Source: an uncultured Bacteroidales bacterium (lineage in GTDB: Bacteria > Bacteroidota > Bacteroidia > Bacteroidales > Muribaculaceae). Taken from it: a stretch of 34,944 bases of DNA. The stretch is taken from positions 1 through 34,944 of the forward strand of contig CACZHT010000047.1 in assembly GCA_902781045.1 (NCBI GenBank), given 5' to 3'. A program made the translations under genes and the position numbers. The notes beneath the pieces were generated by a model. That model ran no database searches. It was given only the letters and a program-made list of their open reading frames with translations, and was not told the DNA's origin. Of this stretch, positions 1 through 6,107 are shown piece after piece. The stretch's first letter is position 1, and the number at the start of each line of letters is the position of its first letter.

Positions 1-111
1 ATCTTCGATGCACTTGCATGGTCTTTCGAACAAAATCGGGTCTTCGACCCGCTCTGCATCTTCGATGCACAGGGGGTAAGAGGAGATTCTTCTGAATCGC
101 TGAATAGATTC
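1..111. repeat. Dispersed intergenic repeat family A, copy 1 (cut by the IS66 element)
   Basis: This stretch is nearly identical to 22804-22905 and, over its second half, to about 30515-30603. Shared landmarks are TTCGAACAAAATCGGG, a small hairpin CGGGTC-TTC-GACCCG, the element GCATCTTCGATGC, a G-run and GGAGATT(C/T)TTCTGAATCG. The G-run has 5 Gs here, 6 in copy 2 and 7 in copy 3. The repeat enters from outside the window. It is interrupted at 111/112 by the IS66 insertion; copy 3 shows the uninterrupted junction GAATAGATTCC. No coding potential is seen. Confidence 0.85.
104..111. repeat. IS66 target-site duplication, left copy
   Basis: The octamer ATAGATTC lies directly outside the left inverted repeat and is repeated exactly at 2361-2368. 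Eight-base duplications are the known IS66-family signature, so this fixes the element's left boundary. Confidence 0.93.
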
Positions 112-134
112 GTAAGCATCCCATTTTCGACGTA
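112..134 (+). repeat. IS66 left terminal inverted repeat (IRL)
   Basis: Starts GTAAGCATCCCA and continues to GACGTA. It matches the right end at 18 of 23 positions; the mismatches are at positions 5, 13, 14, 16 and 17. It lies downstream of tnpC. Confidence 0.92.
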
Positions 135-139
135 CCAGT

Positions 140-188
140 ACCAAGCATTGCGGCACCGTCTGGGTAAGACGGTGCCGCAATGCTTGGT
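140..188. terminator. 22-bp perfect hairpin inside the left end of the IS
   Basis: Positions 140-161 are perfectly complementary to 167-188 with a 5-base loop (GGGTA). The hairpin lies 14 bp downstream of the tnpC stop codon and just inside IRL. It has no long T-tract on either strand. It could end tnpC transcription or block host transcripts entering from the left. The structure is seen directly; the terminator or insulator role is inferred. Confidence 0.6.
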
Positions 189-201
189 GTTGCTGTGTCC
201 A

Positions 202-1857
202 CTATTGGCACTTCATCTGCTCGGCCACTTTGTACGGGAGCATGGCGGTGAGCTGTTCTTTGGTCATGTTGTCACGCAGTCTGGGCAGTATTTCCATAAA
301 GTACTTGTATGGCTCTATTCCTAACATGTTGCATGACCCTATCAGGGTGAGATATATGGCTGTGTCGCACGCAGAGTCGTCGCTGTCGACGAAGAGCCAG
401 TTCTTGCGTCCGAGCGTGAGCGGACGGATGCTGCGTTCGACCACGTTGTTGTCTATGTCGTAATATCCCTGCTGGCAGTAGCGGGTAAGTCCGTCCCAGC
501 GTTCGAGCGCATAGCTGCAGGCCTGGGTCAGGGCGCTGTGCGGCGTGTCCACGGTCTTGTATCTCTCCAGCAGCTTCCTGAGCACACCGAGTATGGGAAC
601 GGCCTTCTGCTGCCGCTCCTGGCGTATCTCGTCATGGGTGGCGTTCTTGTCCTTGAGGTTGGCCTCGAGCATGTAGAGCACGGCGATGTATTCGAGCACC
701 TTGCGCGCCTCGGGCGAGCTGTCCTTGATGGCCTCGAACTTGCGGCGGGCATGGGCCATGCAGTACAGGGTCACGACATTGGGCAGCTCGTCCCGCTCTA
801 TGCGCTGGTACACGATGTAGCCGTCGGACTGTATGGCTGTCTCGCGTTTGAGCAGCTTGGGCCGGAGCACTTTGCCGCCCCTGCTGCCCTTGTCGTAGAA
901 GAACACAAGCCCATGGCGGAGCATGCCGTCCACGGCGCTCCAGATGTATCCTTTGCGCGTTTTGCGCTTCTGGTCGTTTATCGGTATCGTGCTCTCGTCG
1001 ATGTGCTGGTATCTGGACGAGAGCACCAGCTCCATCTGCAGCTCGTAGAGGCCGAAGAGGCGGTTGGCCAGGGCGTGCTGCCAGCGGTTGACGCTCGTGG
1101 TGGAGAGGTGGACACCCATGGCGGCGAAACGCTTCACCTGCCGGTACTCGGGTATGTGGTTGCACCACTTGTCGGTCACTATCTCGGCCATCAGCGAGTT
1201 GCCCGCGATGCAGCCGGGCAGGCAGTTCTGGCTGGCGCGGGACTCAACAATCTCCGTGTGGGTGTCGGTGGGCTTCGCCTCGACGGGCTTGCAGATGGCG
1301 TCCCACTCCTGGCGCACATACACGCGCGGCTTCTCTATCTCGAGGGTCTCGTGCTTGTTCCAGCCGATGACGACCATCGTCTCGGGGCTGTAGCCCTCGG
1401 GGTAGTGCTTGATGGGGTCTTTGCGGAGGATGTCGGTGGGGATGCGGTAGACCATGCCCTTGCGCCTACCGGCACTGCGCTCCCTCCTGGCGCGGCGGCG
1501 AGCCTCGGCGTCCTTGCGCACGCCGTCCACGGCGTCGGACACCTGCCGCTCGGCATTCTTCAACTCCTCGTCGCTCACAGGCAGCACCTGCTCCTCGCCG
1601 AAGTCCAGAGTCAGCCGGTTGGGGTCATCGGGGTGGAGCCTCTCACTGCGCCGGCCGTATATCTGCCGCTGGAGCTGCTTTATCGTCTGGCTCAGTTTGG
1701 CGATGTCGGCATCCTTGGCGGCGATCACCGTGTCCTTCTCGGCGATGACATCACACAGACCGTCTATCACGACGGCGCGGTCACCGACAAGGACATCCTT
1801 GCCGCTCATGCCCTGTCCGGCCTGTGTCAGCTGCGATATGTACTGCTTTTTGGTCAT
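202..1857 (-). CDS. tnpC: IS66 family transposase TnpC (DDE type)
   Basis: A 551-residue protein, full length for IS66 transposases. I take the ATG at 1857 (MTKKQYISQ...) because an in-frame extension to 2004 would run back into tnpB. The order is as in the family: an N-terminal helical coiled region (about residues 30-70), a basic Arg-rich stretch (about 117-135), a zinc-finger-like segment containing paired Cys (about 185-240), then the catalytic domain. The likely DDE residues are D287 (in QHIDEST), D345 (in QSDGY) and E474 (in NNVVERSIRP), followed by the conserved C-terminal GRKNWLF and the IS66 C-terminal region. It catalyses cut and strand transfer of the element. There are no frameshifts or internal stops, so it is probably active. 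It is preceded by tnpB with a 76-bp gap. Confidence 0.96.
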   Translation of the reverse strand: MTKKQYISQLTQAGQGMSGKDVLVGDRAVVIDGLCDVIAEKDTVIAAKDADIAKLSQTIKQLQRQIYGRRSERLHPDDPNRLTLDFGEEQVLPVSDEELKNAERQVSDAVDGVRKDAEARRRARRERSAGRRKGMVYRIPTDILRKDPIKHYPEGYSPETMVVIGWNKHETLEIEKPRVYVRQEWDAICKPVEAKPTDTHTEIVESRASQNCLPGCIAGNSLMAEIVTDKWCNHIPEYRQVKRFAAMGVHLSTTSVNRWQHALANRLFGLYELQMELVLSSRYQHIDESTIPINDQKRKTRKGYIWSAVDGMLRHGLVFFYDKGSRGGKVLRPKLLKRETAIQSDGYIVYQRIERDELPNVVTLYCMAHARRKFEAIKDSSPEARKVLEYIAVLYMLEANLKDKNATHDEIRQERQQKAVPILGVLRKLLERYKTVDTPHSALTQACSYALERWDGLTRYCQQGYYDIDNNVVERSIRPLTLGRKNWLFVDSDDSACDTAIYLTLIGSCNMLGIEPYKYFMEILPRLRDNMTKEQLTAMLPYKVAEQMKCQ

Positions 1858-1933
1858 TGCGCCGTTACCTTTATACACTTGCAAAGGTAACACCTTTTCC
1901 TGACACGCACAACACAACAAAAGTGATTCTAAC

Positions 1934-2284
1934 CTATCGAATGTTAAAGCGTTTGCGGCGAGACGCAGAGGGATAGACACCCTCGAGCAACAACACCAGC
2001 TCATCCCAACGCAAGCGATAGAAACCGGGATGCTCCAGCCCTCGAAAAACCCTGCGGCTGATCCGCCCGACCTCCATGCGCTTGTAGTAGATCACGTAGC
2101 CGCCCCGTTCCCAGTGCAGCAGCTTCATCAGTGTACGGCTGCGGTTGAAGAACACATAGACCGACCCGTCAGTGGGCTTCTGGCCGCAAAAACGGGCTAT
2201 GCCGCAAAGAGGCTCAACCCCTTTGCGCAAATCTACAGAGTCACTGTAGACCATGAAATGATTTGTTTCATTAAGACTAAACAT
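1934..2284 (-). CDS. tnpB: IS66 family accessory protein TnpB
   Basis: A 116-residue protein of the IS66 Orf2/TnpB family (PF05717). Typical motifs are the VDLRKG start region, FCGQKPTDGSVYVFFNRSR, LLHWERGGYVIYYKR and the C-terminal LRWDELVLLLEGV followed by a basic tail. The reading frame is open upstream to 2335, but I choose the ATG at 2284. That fits the family N-terminus and lies just downstream of the predicted transcription start near 2300. Its exact role in transposition is unclear in the family, although it is required for full activity in three-gene IS66 elements. Here no tnpA precedes it. The 14 bases just upstream of the start codon form one arm of an inverted repeat (2287-2346). 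Confidence 0.93.
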   Translation of the reverse strand: MFSLNETNHFMVYSDSVDLRKGVEPLCGIARFCGQKPTDGSVYVFFNRSRTLMKLLHWERGGYVIYYKRMEVGRISRRVFRGLEHPGFYRLRWDELVLLLEGVYPSASRRKRFNIR

Positions 2285-2286
2285 AG

Positions 2287-2346
2287 TAAGACGTATTTTG
2301 TCGCTGCAAAGGTAGTCATGAACTGGCAACGGCAAAATACGTCTTA
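2287..2346 (-). promoter_or_regulatory. Inverted repeat masking the tnpB start in read-through transcripts
   Basis: Positions 2287-2300 and 2333-2346 form a perfect 14-bp inverted repeat. The inner arm ends 2 nt upstream of the tnpB ATG and covers the whole ribosome-binding region. The outer arm lies upstream of the predicted start of the element's own transcript (about 2300). Only transcripts entering from outside would contain both arms and fold. The geometry resembles the protection against impinging transcription known for IS10 and IS50. The repeat is seen directly; the role is inferred. Confidence 0.6.
2307..2336 (-). promoter_or_regulatory. Predicted IS66 promoter (Bacteroidetes type)
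   Basis: On the minus strand a TTTG (complement of 2333-2336) is followed after 18 nt by TACCTTTG (complement of 2307-2314), matching TTTG-N-TAnnTTTG. The spacer is 18 nt rather than the 20 nt found elsewhere in the window. The predicted start near 2300 gives a leader of about 16 nt to the tnpB ATG. Confidence 0.6.
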
Positions 2347-2360
2347 TTTGGGATGGTTAC
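2338..2360 (-). repeat. IS66 right terminal inverted repeat (IRR)
   Basis: Read from 2360 inwards it begins GTAACCATCCCA and continues to GACGTA, matching IRL at 18 of 23 positions. It lies upstream of tnpB and overlaps the outer arm of the leader hairpin. Confidence 0.92.
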
Positions 2361-2368
2361 ATAGATTC
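2361..2368. repeat. IS66 target-site duplication, right copy
   Basis: The octamer ATAGATTC is identical to 104-111 and directly abuts IRR. Confidence 0.93.
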
Positions 2369-2389
2369 AGTCTGTCCACCAATCCAATG

Positions 2390-2480
2390 ACTGGACAAAG
2401 TGTACAGACTGGACAAAGTGTACAAACTGGACAGACTGGACAAAGTGGACAAGACTGGACAGACTGGACAGACTGGACAA
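2390..2480. repeat. Short degenerate 9-bp tandem repeat
   Basis: About ten degenerate copies of a 9-base unit, ACTGGACAG / ACTGGACAA alternating with AGTGTACA(G/A), follow the IS66 right duplication. One inverted trace of the unit (CAGTCTGTCCA) lies just upstream at 2367-2377. The plus strand can be read as a TGQ/TDW-rich peptide, but this is a by-product of the repeat and I do not call a gene. Confidence 0.85.
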
Positions 2481-2494
2481 ACACGAAAAAGGGT

Positions 2495-2542
2495 AAAAAT
2501 CAAGGGCTAAAGTTCTGGCAGTTGCCAGCAACCTTAACCCTT
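2495..2542 (-). terminator. Terminator after the C1B peptidase gene
   Basis: A long stem pairs 2502-2514 with 2530-2542, with two G-U wobbles when read on the minus strand. An inner perfect stem pairs 2515-2520 with 2523-2528. On the minus strand it is followed by a short T-run (2495-2499). It lies 22 bp beyond the peptidase stop codon and would end the minus-strand cluster. Confidence 0.78.
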
Positions 2543-2564
2543 AAATTTTAACTCTGAAACTCAA

Positions 2565-3764
2565 TCAGAGCCCCATCTTCTTGGCAATCTTGGCGGGTAT
2601 GGCCTCCTTGTTGACCATGATGTCAAGGGTCTTGCCCAGGAAGAATGCCTCGCTCACATAGAAGAAGCCGTGGTACAGCTGATTGGTGTCCCAGCTGTTC
2701 TGCACCTTGAAGTAGCGGTTGCCCTCCTGGTCGACGGCCTTGCCCATGATGACCATGCCGTGGTCGTCGGTGGTCTCCTTGGTGTCAAACCACTCCTGAC
2801 GCAACTCTTGGGTCACCTTGATTTCCTTGACCGGGCCCTTGATGTCCCATTTCTCGGTCTCGCGATCCTGGTCGCTGAGTTGTGTCCAGCGGTCCATGTC
2901 ACTGCCCTTGAGGTCGGGCGTGTCGCCGATGTCGGGCAGGATAGCATAGCCCTTGCGCCACTTGAAGCCCTTCTCGCTCACGTCAGCACCCCAAGCGACG
3001 GTGTAGCCGTGGTCGATGGCATAGTTCACAATCTCGAGCAGCTCCTCCATGGGTACGTTCTGGTAGTTGTACCACAGCCAGTTATCGGCCACCTCCAGCA
3101 CAAACGGTTTGTAGAACGGATGGTGGGTGAACGACGCGATGCCGATGTAGTCGTCCATCTTGATGGGCAGTGAGGCGGCATAGCTCTGAGGAGTATAAGT
3201 TTTGCCCTCCCAGGTGAAGGTCTCAGGCAGTTTGCCCATGTAGGCATCGAGCACACCCTTGAAGCCGTCGATCCAGGCGGGAGTCAGTTTCTTGAGCTTA
3301 CGCTGGTTGATGACGCTGGCATATCCGCTCAGGGTTGCAGTGAGCTCGGCAGTGTTGAACTTCTTGTCACCATAAGTCATGCCGGTGTACACTTCGTTGG
3401 GCACCATGCCGTAGCGCTCCCAAACGTAGTTCACATCATCGGCTGCGCCACCTTCGGCAAAGTTGATAGTACCGTCCATACGGATGTACTTGATGGCCTT
3501 GTCCAGGTAGCAGTGATAGACCACAAAGCCCTCGCTCAAGTGAATCTCCTTGCCGGTCTTACGCAGGATTTCGCTCTCAAAGAAGGTGTTGGTCGAGTAG
3601 CACCAGCACGTGCCCGACTTGTTCTGATCCTTGACCGGGGTGGTCTTGACAATCTTAGTGTCGGTGAACTTGAATCCCGTGCTGTCGGGGATGACGACTT
3701 TGTCGTCGGCCATGGCACCAGCCGCGAGGCCCATTGCCAATGTTGCAATCAACAGATGTTTCAT
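2565..3764 (-). CDS. Secreted C1B-family cysteine aminopeptidase (bleomycin hydrolase/PepC-like)
   Basis: A 399-residue papain-fold peptidase. Residues 1-19 form a signal peptide ending near AMA-D. The catalytic set is visible: Q47 (oxyanion hole) in VKDQNKSGTCW, nucleophile C53, H335 in DDHGMVIMG and N356 in VQNSWD. Spacing and overall plan match bleomycin hydrolase/PepC (MEROPS C1B) rather than C10 or C11 enzymes, though it is shorter than the usual 440-450 residues. Unlike cytoplasmic PepC it carries an export signal, so it probably trims peptides in the periplasm or outside. It is the last gene of a minus-strand cluster, 20 bp after the AlbA_2 gene, and is followed by a terminator. Family assignment is firm; the substrate is unknown. 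Confidence 0.9.
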   Translation of the reverse strand: MKHLLIATLAMGLAAGAMADDKVVIPDSTGFKFTDTKIVKTTPVKDQNKSGTCWCYSTNTFFESEILRKTGKEIHLSEGFVVYHCYLDKAIKYIRMDGTINFAEGGAADDVNYVWERYGMVPNEVYTGMTYGDKKFNTAELTATLSGYASVINQRKLKKLTPAWIDGFKGVLDAYMGKLPETFTWEGKTYTPQSYAASLPIKMDDYIGIASFTHHPFYKPFVLEVADNWLWYNYQNVPMEELLEIVNYAIDHGYTVAWGADVSEKGFKWRKGYAILPDIGDTPDLKGSDMDRWTQLSDQDRETEKWDIKGPVKEIKVTQELRQEWFDTKETTDDHGMVIMGKAVDQEGNRYFKVQNSWDTNQLYHGFFYVSEAFFLGKTLDIMVNKEAIPAKIAKKMGL

Positions 3765-3784
3765 TTGGTTTTAAGTTTTTTTAG

Positions 3785-4432
3785 TTATTTGTTTGTATGG
3801 TTTGTTGTAATCAAGCAATGTCCGTCGTGATACTCAAGAGCAATCACCCCCATCTGGCACAGATTGATGACAGTTTGCTCGGCACTTGACCGTGAGCAAT
3901 GTGCCATACGGGAAAAACCATTCAAGGTGATTCCTCCGTGCGACTCCAGATAGTCGAGTAGCAACTGCTCTCGCTGGCTGAAACTGATGACTGCCGGTGC
4001 GTCGTCCTGACAGTCCAGTGCCATCAGGCGGACGTGAGTGGCACTGGCAAGAACATTCTCGTCGGCCACGCGATAGTAGGCCTTCCAATGCCCGTGCTCG
4101 TCTGGAGCCTTGACAGGTTTAGCGTCGGTTTCGGCTATGTCAACCTTGAGCACACTCTTTCCCTCGACGCGATAGAGTGTGAATTGGACGGGTTGTGGCG
4201 GCTGACAGTACATCTGAGCCGCTTGGTCGATCATGTACATCTCCTCATCGCTGCTCACACCGGCTATGGCGCCATTGTCCTTAACGCCGATGAGCAGGTG
4301 CCCACCACCGTGGTTGGCAAATGCCGAGATGCTGCGAGCAATCTTGCGGGCATCGCTGATCTGATACTTGAAGTCCTGATGCTCGTGCTCGCCCTGGGCG
4401 ATGAGTGATTGTATGTACTGCTTGTCGCTCAC
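3785..4432 (-). CDS. AlbA_2/Schlafen-like domain protein with C-terminal winged helix
   Basis: A 215-residue protein starting at a GTG (4432); I see no better start. Residues about 8-130 match the AlbA_2 domain (PF04326, Schlafen-related putative nucleic-acid- or nucleotide-binding domain), with E-x3-QDFK near residue 16-22 and the hallmark AFANHGGGHLLIGVKDNG at 37-54. Residues about 148-205 look like a winged helix (SQREQLLLDYLESHGG then NGFSRMAHCSRSSAEQTVINL). Many AlbA_2-wHTH proteins are presumed transcriptional regulators, but direct evidence is thin. It lies 6 bp after the SGNH hydrolase gene and 20 bp before the secreted peptidase gene, so it is probably co-transcribed and might regulate the cluster. 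There is no signal peptide, so it is cytoplasmic. Confidence 0.85.
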   Translation of the reverse strand: MSDKQYIQSLIAQGEHEHQDFKYQISDARKIARSISAFANHGGGHLLIGVKDNGAIAGVSSDEEMYMIDQAAQMYCQPPQPVQFTLYRVEGKSVLKVDIAETDAKPVKAPDEHGHWKAYYRVADENVLASATHVRLMALDCQDDAPAVISFSQREQLLLDYLESHGGITLNGFSRMAHCSRSSAEQTVINLCQMGVIALEYHDGHCLITTNHTNK

Positions 4433-4438
4433 AATAAA

Positions 4439-5614
4439 TCAATAGTTCACAGGATCCTCTATGGGTTTGTAGGGTTTGTTCACTTCTTTTTGGTGAGGCA
4501 CCTTTTTACCTTTCAGCACGGCCTTGAGGTAGGGTTCTAGCTTCTGGGCGTAATACCAGAAGCCCAAGTCAGTCAGGTGGATGCCGTCTACAGTCCCGTC
4601 ATTGTTGGGTCCATAGAGTCCTTTGCAATCGACATAATAGAGATTCTTGGGGTTCTCGGCTCGCAACCGCAGGTAGTTCTTGTGGAACTCATAGTTTTTC
4701 TGCGGCAGGTACTTGCTGTAGAAGCCGCTGTACTTGGCATAGCTGTACATCTGCCCCTCGACCATGATGATGGGCACGTCGGGACGTGCGCGGCGCAGGA
4801 TGTTGACAAACTCATAGGTGAGCGTGTCGCACATGTCCTTGGTGCAGTTGGGGATGGGGTCAAGGATGTAGGCAGCCACATCGGGGATGGTGGCCATGGC
4901 CCGCGCCATGCAGTAGTCCATCTTGCCCTCGCCACTGATGCCGATGTTGACGCACTCGATGTCCAGGTCGCGCTGGATGATGTTGGTTGCCACCATGCCC
5001 GGATGTGAGGCACAACCGCCATGCAGGATGCTCGTGCCATAGAACACCAGCTTCTTGCCTTGGCGCGGGCTGTTGAGCGCGGGCTGAGCGAGTGTAGCGG
5101 TACTGTCGACACCTATCTCACACCACTGCACTCCGTCATAGAGTGGCAGGTAGAGCATATACTCATGCATTTTTCCATCCAGGCGGTCGACCAACACTTT
5201 GCGTTGGATGACGTTCTCGTTATTGGAACTGGGGCGGTTACAATTGACAAACTGCCACGAGCGCGTGTCCTCGTCCCAGATATAGAGACAGGTGCCTTTG
5301 ATGCCGGTGTCTGCCATGTGCATCATGTGGGCATTGTAGAGCAGCTGGTAGCGCACGGCCACAGCACGCGAGTCGGTGCGGAAGCGGAAAGCCTTGCCCG
5401 CCGTGTTCCGGGCACGATCGCGCAGCTCGGGGCGTACACTGTCTTCAAGCCAACGGGGAATGCGAGTGTCCAGAGTCTTCTCAAAGGCATAGTTGATCAT
5501 CCTGAACTTCATCGCGTCGACAAAGCGAAGGGTGTCGGCATTTGTGAAGTCTTGAGCGGCGACCAGCAGCGGCAGTGCAAAAGCTGTGAGCAGGATAGGA
5601 AATATACGCTTCAT
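4439..5614 (-). CDS. Secreted SGNH/GDSL hydrolase with N-terminal GxDLY-type domain
   Basis: A 391-residue protein with a signal peptide (residues 1-20). Residues about 25-180 resemble the all-beta GxDLY domain (PF14607) and 185-365 the Lipase_GDSL_3 domain (PF14606). The catalytic blocks are nucleophile S195 in FYGTSILHGGCAS, block-II Gly in NIGISGEGKMD (223-233), N256 in ILDPIPN, and D343/H346 in VDGIHLTDLG. It probably removes an acyl or acetyl group from a glycan or other ester in the periplasm; the substrate cannot be read from sequence. Its ATG overlaps the thioredoxin stop codon (ATGA), showing translational coupling. The family is clear, and all four catalytic blocks are intact. Confidence 0.9.
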   Translation of the reverse strand: MKRIFPILLTAFALPLLVAAQDFTNADTLRFVDAMKFRMINYAFEKTLDTRIPRWLEDSVRPELRDRARNTAGKAFRFRTDSRAVAVRYQLLYNAHMMHMADTGIKGTCLYIWDEDTRSWQFVNCNRPSSNNENVIQRKVLVDRLDGKMHEYMLYLPLYDGVQWCEIGVDSTATLAQPALNSPRQGKKLVFYGTSILHGGCASHPGMVATNIIQRDLDIECVNIGISGEGKMDYCMARAMATIPDVAAYILDPIPNCTKDMCDTLTYEFVNILRRARPDVPIIMVEGQMYSYAKYSGFYSKYLPQKNYEFHKNYLRLRAENPKNLYYVDCKGLYGPNNDGTVDGIHLTDLGFWYYAQKLEPYLKAVLKGKKVPHQKEVNKPYKPIEDPVNY

Positions 5615-6033
5615 TTCCCGTAGACAGTTTGCTCAATGGCGCGAATTAACTCCTCCTTGGGAACAAAGCCATCAATGTTACCTGGGTCACCCTTGCCTGG
5701 GGCGGGCAAGATCAGCAACATCGGGATGCCATCGATGCCCAGTTGTTTTGACAGTTCGGGGTTGTTGTCGACATTGACGCTGTAGAAGTCGATGTCGGGA
5801 TACATAGCGGCCACCTCCTTGAGGATGGGAGCGAGGCGGCGGCAGGGACCGCACCAGTCGGCGTTGAAGTCCACGACACAGGGGCGCTTGGCAGTCTGCG
5901 TCCAGCTGTCGCCATCGATGATGCCCACCAGTTGCTTGAACTGGTTCTGATTGATTTCTTTAACCGTTCCGTTGGCAAGGCAGGGCAATGCCAGCAATAC
6001 CGTCAGCAACAGGGTCAGTACTTTATTTTTCAT
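5611..6033 (-). CDS. Exported thioredoxin-family protein
   Basis: A 140-residue thioredoxin-fold protein. Residues 1-20 form a signal peptide (MKNKVLTLLLTVLLALPCLA-N), possibly retained as an anchor. The active site WCGPC is at 60-64, preceded by VVDFNADW, and the cis-proline is P104 in GIDGIPMLLIL. CGPC is the classic thioredoxin motif. With an export signal it most likely reduces periplasmic disulfides or works with a DsbD-like electron donor, which is not encoded here. Its stop codon overlaps the ATG of the SGNH hydrolase. The 74 bp upstream separate it from DUF4301, with no terminator seen, so read-through from DUF4301 is possible. Confidence 0.92.
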   Translation of the reverse strand: MKNKVLTLLLTVLLALPCLANGTVKEINQNQFKQLVGIIDGDSWTQTAKRPCVVDFNADWCGPCRRLAPILKEVAAMYPDIDFYSVNVDNNPELSKQLGIDGIPMLLILPAPGKGDPGNIDGFVPKEELIRAIEQTVYGK

Positions 6034-6107
6034 ATTCTAACGAGTTTAGGATTATCAATTGTCCGATTATTGGAGCATTATTAATTCAAATCAAGGCGAG
6101 CATTCGA

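Larger units (their letters stand above)
112..2360 (-). mobile_element. Complete IS66-family insertion sequence (2249 bp, two genes)
   Basis: The boundaries come from terminal inverted repeats beginning GTAA(G/C)CATCCCA, with 18 of 23 positions matching between 112-134 and the complement of 2338-2360, flanked by the perfect 8-bp duplication ATAGATTC. Both ends start with GTAA, as IS66 ends do. The element encodes TnpB (accessory protein) and TnpC (DDE transposase) on the minus strand. The usual small tnpA is absent, and only about 76 bp separate the tnpB start from the right end, so it cannot be hidden there. Intact genes, ends and duplication suggest a recent insertion that may still be mobile. 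Strong hairpins sit just inside both ends (140-188 and 2287-2346). Confidence 0.95.

Noticed and set aside
538..1890. Long open frame (450 codons) on the strand opposite tnpC
   Set aside because: It is fully antisense to a transposase with clear family motifs, its translation is low-complexity (Val/His/Leu-rich), and it has no promoter or recognisable domain.
164..2347. Alternative IS66 boundaries at the GTAAGACG / CGTCTTAT sequences
   Set aside because: Only about 8 bp match, there is no target duplication, and one end would fall in a hairpin loop. The boundaries 112/2360 have longer repeats and a perfect 8-bp duplication.
2390..2480. Possible CRISPR array or small TGQ/TDW repeat protein
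   Set aside because: The 9-bp units have no spacers, and the reading frame has no start context and runs across the IS boundary.
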